From Anthostomella pinea (taxonomy: Eukaryota; Ascomycota; Sordariomycetes; Xylariales; Xylariaceae): 64,000 nt of DNA. Location: the NCBI GenBank assembly GCA_963556695.1, contig CAUWAG010000020.1, positions 620,001-684,000 on the forward strand. The letters are read 5' to 3'. The position numbers and the translations under genes were made by a program. Below, one piece after another: positions 57,311 through 64,000 of this stretch (within the stretch, counting starts at the first letter, position 1; each line of letters opens with the position of its first letter). The notes under the pieces are model-generated. The model was not told the origin of the DNA. It saw nothing but the letters and a program-made list of their open reading frames with translations, and did not search any database.

Positions 57311-59081
57311 CACGATGCATGACCATGTATGAGATGCACCCAGTCAGTGGAGCGAGCCAATCAAACACGGCAGCCAGTGAATACACGCCGGGCAGTAAAT
57401 GCGGCCCGGCCAGAGCCAGTGAATCCGTGTATGAGAAGCACCATGCGTGGTAACCATGTATGTCGCACCATGCCTGAGGTTTCCAAAGGTGATTTGGTCC
57501 AAGTGAGTTAAGCCAGCCAATCAGGGCCCTGAATTTGGCTCAGTTTTGCCGCCCGGGGATAGGAAGGAAAGAGCCAGGCGAGCGTGCTACAAACCGACCA
57601 ATCGGATCACCAGCTTTGGCGCGCCCTCTGCAAGGAGGGCCGGTGGGGGCGGGCGGCCACTGTTATCTGCACGCACCTGGCAGTGGTCACGGCCACTCAG
57701 AAACCTCGGGTATCTGCAAGCGCGAGCGCAGCCTGGTCCCGTCATTGGCATCCATCCATTGATCACCAACACCAAGAGGCTTTGCCATCATCACCCCAGG
57801 GCCTTGAATTGTTGGTTCATCACATATGGCTTCGAGAGACTGGTCCAAAGAGAGTATCGGATTGTTGGGTCGCCTGTGGCCTCTCAACTGCTCTCGCCCG
57901 AGGCTGCCTTCTGGGCAGGATGGACAACATGGCGGTTTAGATTGATTGATTGATATTCTTTAACGGCTGGAGAGCAGCAGGACCCAGTTCTCCCGAGGGT
58001 GCATAGGGCCGTGGTAAGGTGTCTACCACATCTAGCAAGCTAAATACAGTAGGTGATACCAGTATCATACCTCATAGGCTGGCAATCTCGTAACTCCGTA
58101 TCCACTCCTATTCAGAACTTCCGGGTCTTATGCTCTCAGGATCCAGCTGGGGATTGTGATCTATTTGGGAGCCTCCTTTCTGGAAGGGGGCTGTGGGTGT
58201 TGGTTCAGCAGACGTGCTGATCCCTGGGGCAGGAGGTGACGACCTTCTGGCTTGGGAGCGTGGGGGCGCCCATTCCCTGGGCCAGGGGTGACGCAACATG
58301 GCGACCTATGGGCACCCAAAGTCCTACACGTCTTGTATATAAGCACAGGGTGTTATTCTGATCCTCTCGCAGGGTGAATGGAAGAGAGATCACCTTGCAA
58401 TCAAACCCCCAGAGACGGGTCTGCCAACCACTACTACACCACCTGATTCTCAACGACGTCCCTCGTTACTCAGAGCATCACGTCTCGCTTGCTCCCCTCA
58501 ATTCAACCGACGCCAGCATTCCTGAGAGGAACCACTCTATAAAGTAAGTGTACATCAACTACTATTAGCGCACTACCGTGACTTGCCTAACCTAAACCTG
58601 GTAGAATGGCTTTATTAGCACCAGCAGTCCTTGTCCTTGAATGCACGTTCAATTCAGCAGAACCAAATGGAACGCCGAGGAAGCAGATCGATTGTGGGAG
58701 CAAAACCTGTCCGACCTCCATCAACTACGAAGAAAGCAAGGATTGAGGCAGGTTGCTGCAGCTTTAGCTTGGAGATTCCGAGAGGTCTTCTGGCGGCTTG
58801 TGGTCAGCCACAGGCAAGATACAGGGGACATTGGCAATGATCTGAGGATATCTTGATATATTTTCCTGACCAGTGGTTGGGATGGACTGCACTATGTTCC
58901 CGTTCGGACAGATGAACCTTTGGCGGAAGAACGCTCCACAGCATCAGAGCACAATTGGCATGTGAGCATCATATAGATCAGCCCATAGTTCACTTCTCAC
59001 TTGACTTCTCATGGTTCCTGATGCAGCCCGGTGGCAACCAGTTTCCCCCTTTCCAGTTTGTAGCTGGGTTAAAAGCCCGGT
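57311..59081. other. Non-AT-rich island, left part, no firm gene
   Basis: Composition returns to normal. A frame at 58641-58856 (+) reads TKWNAEEADRLWEQNLSDLHQLRRKQGLRQVAAALAWRF, a Trp-rich helical stretch like a Myb/SANT module, with a possible upstream ATG at 58606. It is too short to call. 58880-59100 could encode a further remnant. GATTGATTGATTGATATT lies at 57942-57958. Confidence 0.4.
57438..57461 (+). repeat. 24-bp direct repeat, left copy
   Basis: Starts GCACCATGCGTGG and ends AACCATGTAT; identical to 59993-60016. A more diverged relative lies near 57312-57343. Confidence 0.85.
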
Positions 59082-59906
59082 CTACCATTGCAGATCATCC
59101 ACAGACCCCGATAACCATGTCTTCAACTCGGCGAACGCCTGCATATCATTATCCGGAGTCGAAGAATCAACAGCTGGATCATGCCACTCGTGTGTCCTTC
59201 CCGTCGCTGTCTTTCGTAGTTGCTCACCAACGTGGCGGCAGCTACCAAAGTCGATGAGCACGAGCGTCTGATGAGTCTCGTCCCACATGATGTTGGCTGG
59301 CGCGATGTCGTTGTGGACGAGGTCGAGGGAGTGGAGGTGCCGAATGCCTCCCAACAGCTGGTCGAGCGCGCGCAGGATGCCATGGCCAACCAGAGGCCGA
59401 CCGCTCGACATGAAGTGGCGTTTGTTCAAGCCCTGCGGATTCATGGCCTCCAGTAGTGTTTTCTCGTACTTATTGAAGCAGAGTGCGGAAGCGCGTCCGT
59501 GGACGGCGCGGCAGCCGTGGTAGGTGGCGATGTTTGGGTGTGGATTGTGCCGTAGGATCTCGCACACTTGGATTTCTAGCTGCATGCGGAATTCGAGGTC
59601 GAAGTCGGGGGCGTAGTCGGATAGTTTTGGGGCCTTCACGTAGTGGTCCGAGTCCGAGTCGCCCCGGCCCGTTGAACTTGTATCCGCTACTGCTACTTTC
59701 CACGAGGGCTGCAGCTTGGGCCCTCTGTCCTCTGTTTGCAGCTGCTTGACGTTGAAGAGGTCGGCAAGCTCGATTCCAGTCTCACGGCGCTGGTGCCACG
59801 ATGCAAGGTAAAGCTGGTCGTTCATTCGCACGATGCCTTTCATACAAAAGAAGCCGAATTTGCCATCGATTGTTTTGAATGCTTGCTGACATTCGATTAC
59901 CTCCAT
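59082..59906 (-). CDS. Protein-kinase-like protein (HND variant)
   Basis: Single exon, 274 residues, intact. C-lobe motifs of a protein kinase: catalytic loop LVHNDIAPANIM (His198, Asn199, Asp200, Asn205), LIDFGSCRHV (Asp219), and helix ILRALDQLLGGIRHLHSLDL before it. HND replaces HRD, as is common in a fungal kinase family I recognise by pattern. The N-lobe is odd. A glycine-rich loop is not visible, YVKAPKL may hold the ATP-binding Lys, and LEIQVCEILRHNPHPNIATYHGC is the helix-C/strand-4 region. No activation-loop APE motif is clear and the C-lobe is short. It may act on a narrow substrate or be a pseudokinase. It is the only intact gene in the AT-rich 50.7-64 kb zone, inside an island bounded by 24-bp direct repeats. 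Confidence 0.8.
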   Translation of the reverse strand: MEVIECQQAFKTIDGKFGFFCMKGIVRMNDQLYLASWHQRRETGIELADLFNVKQLQTEDRGPKLQPSWKVAVADTSSTGRGDSDSDHYVKAPKLSDYAPDFDLEFRMQLEIQVCEILRHNPHPNIATYHGCRAVHGRASALCFNKYEKTLLEAMNPQGLNKRHFMSSGRPLVGHGILRALDQLLGGIRHLHSLDLVHNDIAPANIMWDETHQTLVLIDFGSCRHVGEQLRKTATGRTHEWHDPAVDSSTPDNDMQAFAELKTWLSGSVDDLQW

Positions 59907-59992
59907 TGTGCAGGGTTGCAGTTGATACTAACTTGGTAGGCAGACTGTGGGTGATAGATCGATAATGTTTAATGAATAGAGTGGAGGATGGG

Positions 59993-60016
59993 GCACCATG
60001 CGTGGTAACCATGTAT
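59993..60016 (+). repeat. 24-bp direct repeat, right copy
   Basis: Identical to 57438-57461; marks the right border of the kinase island before AT-rich DNA resumes. Confidence 0.85.
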
Positions 60017-60178
60017 CATAGGGTTACATGGGGATCCAGGTGAAGACCTTATTAGCTCTTTAAAGTAGCCGTACTTTTATAAGCCGAGTAAGGCCCGGGC
60101 GTATTTAACGCGGTTACTACCGACTAATAAAATAATACTTAAACGATAAAAACCTTAAAATTAATTAACGAAGGATGT

Positions 60179-60381
60179 TGTTGGAACAGGCTTGAACGAT
60201 CAATCATAATACTCGAGTATGGGGTCAAGGTCATGATGTTGCTGATGGTTGGATTGAGAGGAATCTAGCTGGACCGAAGGTCTGGCCAAGTGCCCTCTCA
60301 ATCCACTATCTTATCTTATCTAATCATACATGTGGGTCCTGGTATAGATGGTTTGCAGTCTGGAATCGCATGGATCCAACA
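60179..60381 (+). mobile_element. Solo LTR, family B, second copy
   Basis: 203 bp from TGTTGGAACAGG to ATGGATCCAACA, flanked by the exact 5-bp duplication GATGT (60174-60178 and 60382-60386). Little decayed compared with the AT-rich DNA around it, so it is younger than that DNA. Confidence 0.9.
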
Positions 60382-60386
60382 GATGT

Positions 60387-62291
60387 AAAGGATTAGTTTT
60401 AAAACGCTTAATATTAATTAAAGTTTAAATTAAATATTATTTAACGATATATTTTACGTCATTACGAAATTTACAGCATATATTTAAAGCGTTTATATAA
60501 GCGATAAATAGCGTTTAAACTATAAAGCGATTATTATTGTATCGTATTATAAAAGAGTCTTAGAATACGTTATTTTAAAGTAAATAACCGATAGATTATT
60601 TACGTAATTATAATAAAAAGTACGTATAATATTGAAATGTTTTTCGATATATATTAACGGGTAATTATCTTAGAAGTGTTATAATTTAATAAGAAAACCT
60701 TTAAAAACTAACCTTTTAAAATATATAACCGATCTACTTTTTATAATATAATATTTCTTATTCTTATTTTATATGTAAGGGTTAAAGTAGCTGAATGCTG
60801 AAGCAAGGTGATGGTGGTGATTCTAAAAAGTAGATGTATGAGGATACTTCAATCTATCCTGGTATATTTGTGGGAATTAGGCGTTTTAAGGGGATGTGGT
60901 AGTGGAGCTTTAGGGCTCCGATCGGCGACCAGTTCTTGACATGCTAGTGCAATACCCTTACATTATATAAGCGGCTAATATTTTCGGCTTTTGTTTTTAA
61001 TAATTATATATATATATATATGTTAGCTTAAAGACTTATCTCGTTTCTTTTTTATTAAATCTTATAAAATCTTTTTTACTTATTATACGTGTTATTTTAA
61101 CCGATGATAAAAGGTCGTCGTTAATATTTAGTAGTTTAAATGTATTTATTATGATTAATAATTTATTATTTTATTAATCATCAAAGCTTCTAAACTTTAT
61201 AAGTAATTATTAAATCTTTTAATCTTTACTTTTTATGTTGAATAAACTTATTATGAGATACGGGGTGCCGTATAGGTGTGTTGGCAGCTGTTCATGCAGC
61301 TGTACCTGACCAGAATAGGTGGTCAAAGGATGAAAGAGGTGAAGACACCAGAAGTGGTAGCTTTCAGGGTGATGGACAAGGCTCCATTGATTGCCAGATC
61401 AATAGATGGGCGAATCTTTATGCTTTGAAGTTTATTTAGTACTAGGTTTGATCCCCAGATCCGATAGACGATTACGGAAGCAAGTCACCCTAATATTGGA
61501 CCCTGAATTGTAACACTTATAATAAAAAGCTTCATTAAGTTATCTAAAATCGGTTATTAATACGCTTATAAAAGGTCGTAAAAAGGTTTATAAGGTGGTT
61601 AGTTTTTAATAAGCTTTATAACTGCTTTAATTTTACTAAGTTAATATTACTTATTATAACTTTGCGGCTTATAGTAAATCATTTAAGCTTCATTATTATT
61701 GTAAAATAATGTTTAATATAATTTAGATTGTTTCTAATATTTGTGATGTTTTATATTATTATTCAACGTAGACTTATTAAATGAAACTTACAACGACTTA
61801 AAAATACTAACATATGAAAAATAAAATGAAAATTAAGTTACATTAATGATAAATTACTTTTAAATATATGATTAAAATTTAATATATATAACTTTTTGAT
61901 CTTACCTCACGTTTATAAATTATGGTAATAACCCTCATTTAATAATAATAAGATGTATAAATAAAACATATTAAATGCGATATTATATATTAATTCTCAT
62001 AAAGGAGTTTTATAATTATAACGCCATATTAGTGATAAGATAAGTGTTTACTTTATTTATTATATACTTACTTTTAAACCATTTTAATAAAGGCTCTTTT
62101 ATTTACCTACTTTTTTTCTAAACTTTTAAACTTTTAATTTTATGTAATATTTAAAGCTACTAGCTATTATACGTCTTTATAGCTATAATGAAGTCTTCAA
62201 TTCGTATTATCTTTTTACACTTATATAAAAAGGTAGTACGTCGTAATAAAAGTCTTTATTATATACGTCCTATTATTTAACTATTTAAATA
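60387..62291. repeat. AT-rich RIP-like tract with two GC-richer inserts
   Basis: A/T-dominated and non-coding. Two blocks of more normal composition stand out: about 60778-60960 and about 61255-61512 (containing GCAGCTGTTCATGCAGCTG and ATCCCCAGATCCGATAG). They look like later insertions or spared fragments. I see no ends or duplications that name them. Confidence 0.65.
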
Positions 62292-62296
62292 GCTTT

Positions 62297-62509
62297 TGTC
62301 ACGGCGAGCGTACTGGGGAGTTGAGACATGGCCTGCAACAAGCAGCTATTACTTTATTGACGAGAATATCAAGACTAGAGAGGAAAGGAAGAGAGAGAGA
62401 GATAGGTACAGCTGGAGGTTGTCCCTTTAAGAGGGATCCTCTGGTCAGATCCTTCCCTTATTGTGAGGTATCGGCTTGTCATTTTCGAAGGTCCGTGCAG
62501 GCCGTTACA
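62297..62509 (-). mobile_element. Short LTR-like element, copy 3
   Basis: 213 bp, opposite orientation to copies 1 and 2: reads TGTCACGGCGAGC ... GGCCGTTACA on the plus strand. Flanked by the 5-bp duplication GCTTT (62292-62296 and 62510-62514). Keeps the GAGGGATCCTCTGG part that copy 2 lacks. Confidence 0.87.
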
Positions 62510-62514
62510 GCTTT

Positions 62515-62923
62515 AATAAGTTTTAATCGTTTTAATTAGCTTTAATAACCTTAACTGCTTTATGAGGCCTTTTATTATTAACACCGTGTTATATAAAAAT
62601 GTTTTAACTTTTATAACGTTATAACTTTTTTCTCGTAATATTCCCGTCGATTAACGAGCTTTATACCGTAACCTTATCGTATAATTACCTTTTAAAAAGA
62701 CTTTTATGTCATTAAATCTCTTATATTTAAAGCTTTATAATGTTTTTAACATTATATGATAAGTATTACTTACTTATTAACACCTTTTTATTTCCAAATA
62801 TATATACATGTCTTTTAATCAAAAAATCCTTTATATATACTACTTATAACTTAACGAACGTTTATTTATTTATAAGAATTTATATATATATGAATATATA
62901 TTAACGCCGTTAAAGCTTTAATA
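62515..62923. repeat. AT-rich RIP-like tract
   Basis: TpA-rich, non-coding; resembles 60387-62291. Confidence 0.6.
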
Positions 62924-63537
62924 TGTGACGAGCCGTCCAATCTATAAGGCTAAAGGGTTCTATAGGGTTTATATTTTGAGGTAAGTCAACACAAAGGACG
63001 ATAGAGGCTTCTGTTAACTAGAAGACACTCAGATGCTGAAGCTTGGTCTGATCTGGAGGATCACTGAATAGTCGATTCGTCAGGAGATTTCTCCCACCTT
63101 AGGGTTGGCTAAGATGCTTAGATTGATCACTGAGGTAGAGACTGTCTATCTATCTGGTTGGGAAATGTCTGTCCTTATATATCTAATCTCTCCCTCACTG
63201 ATTAGGTGGCTCACCCTGGATCACCAGTGATCCAAGGTGATCCTGCTCACTGGCTCACCATGGTGATCCAGTGATCCAAATTCTTAGTTACGTGACCCAG
63301 GTTCTGCTGGTCACGTGATCTGTGTACCGTTGCTCCGATTTCTCAACTGGTCGGCACCCCACCTGTCAGATACCAGCGCACCATTTGGGCCATGCACTGA
63401 CCATGTCACGTGGATGACAGCGCACTAGACTGCGACCAGCCACCAGGCCAGAACTAGTACTGAAAACTCGTACACAGATAGACGGGGCTTAATCACAACA
63501 CAATAATACACTCATCAATTGACCCTTATATTCAACA
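62924..63537 (+). mobile_element. Probable 5' LTR of a Ty1/copia element
   Basis: Sharp change from AT-rich DNA at TGTGACGAGCCG. The block ends in TATATTCAACA just before a gag start, so TG...CA ends of about 614 bp are plausible. It contains repeats of GGTGATCCAGTGATCC-like sequence (63190-63280). The 3' LTR is outside the window, so the limits are unproven. Confidence 0.55.
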
Positions 63538-63619
63538 ATGAAGAGTCTCACTTGTTTTTAAGCAATCGGCATACATACATCACAAATACGGAGTCATCTA
63601 ATAACCCCTTTTTCCAACC

Positions 63620-64000
63620 ATGAATATCACGGTCCCTGTACAAAACGCCACGGCACTACCGCTCTCGCAAGGACTTCATCGCCTGGTGTCTCCAGTTCAG
63701 AAAAAGAGCTGAAGTTCAGGATATCTTGATATACATCGACCCGAAATCAACTAAACCCTGGCCTGAAGCTCCTAGTCCCCTAGATATCGAATCCGAGGAC
63801 TATACAAAGAGGGTTACCCGGAGCGCCACTCAAGGACAACCTATCCGACGATACAATGCCTCTCAACTCACTAATGACAGAGCCAACCTCTTCAAGGTAG
63901 ATATCACACAGTTTGAATACGAAGACAAGGTCTATTAGCGCTTAAGGGCTCAGCGGAAAAGCTCACCCAGTGGGTGTTCAAGACCGTAGATCAGACCACC
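63620..64000 (+). pseudogene. Ty1/copia gag, 5' part, with frame breaks
   Basis: Starts MNITVPVQNATALPLS, changes frame near 63655-63665, and continues YRSRKDFIAWCLQFRKRAEVQDIL-IYIDPKSTKPWPEAPSPLD. It then reads VTRSATQGQPIRRYNASQLTNDRANLF and, after a further break around 63936-63942 (TAT-TAG), ALKGSAEKLTQWVFKTVDQTT. The order (TW/SWKDFIAW-like start, IDP, helical spacer, final W-V/I helix) is that of fungal copia Gag. It is cut by the end of the window. Confidence 0.65.

Noticed and set aside
58606..58856. Possible Myb/SANT-like small gene
   Set aside because: The Trp-rich helix is suggestive but the frame is short and the upstream ATG lies in another frame without a convincing intron.

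Overview
The window is nuclear DNA from a filamentous ascomycete (Pezizomycotina; Sordariomycetes is my best guess). Its coding regions are GC-rich and broken by introns of 45-115 nt with GT...AG ends. The gene set is fungal: Clr5-domain protein, SUN/GH132 wall protein, DUF1774 protein, BRE2, NSE1, alkaline ceramidase. Its transposons show C-to-T/G-to-A decay of the kind left by repeat-induced point mutation (RIP), next to AT-rich tracts.

Positions 1-26.6 kb are mostly ordinary housekeeping sequence: a polytopic membrane protein cut by the window edge (-), NSE1 of the SMC5/6 complex (+), an uncharacterised tail-anchored-like protein (+), BRE2 of COMPASS (-), an intron-containing tRNA-Arg(CCU) (-), a holo-ACP synthase (-), a DUF1774 membrane protein with a 19-nt first exon (-), a gene-poor gap, a Clr5-domain protein (+), cysteine dioxygenase (+), a HIRAN-SNF2-RING helicase of the Rad5/HLTF type (+) and an alkaline ceramidase (-).

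From 27.9 kb on the window becomes accessory. A Fot/pogo element (27958-30588) is split by a 212-bp LTR-like insert in its DDE domain. A small secreted protein (31316-31840) lies between it and a 172-bp MITE. Then come an alpha/beta hydrolase (-), a gene with a 12-G tract, a collapsed copper-type P-type ATPase (-), a non-autonomous hAT element carrying a second copy of the same LTR-like insert, an intact SUN/GH132 wall gene (+), a second Fot-like element, and a large four-exon TPR protein (-) whose 5' end stops in the middle of a TPR at an AT-rich junction.

From 50.8 kb to the end the DNA is repeat-dominated. A 5.6-kb Tad/I-like LINE sits inside a solo LTR, with both target-site duplications visible. 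AT-rich tracts surround a small island that holds an intact protein-kinase-like gene bounded by 24-bp direct repeats. A second copy of that solo LTR, a third copy of the short LTR-like insert, and the 5' part of a Ty1/copia element with a degenerate gag follow. Order of insertion can be read from the nesting. The three autonomous elements with readable catalytic cores each carry an Asn where a catalytic Asp is expected.
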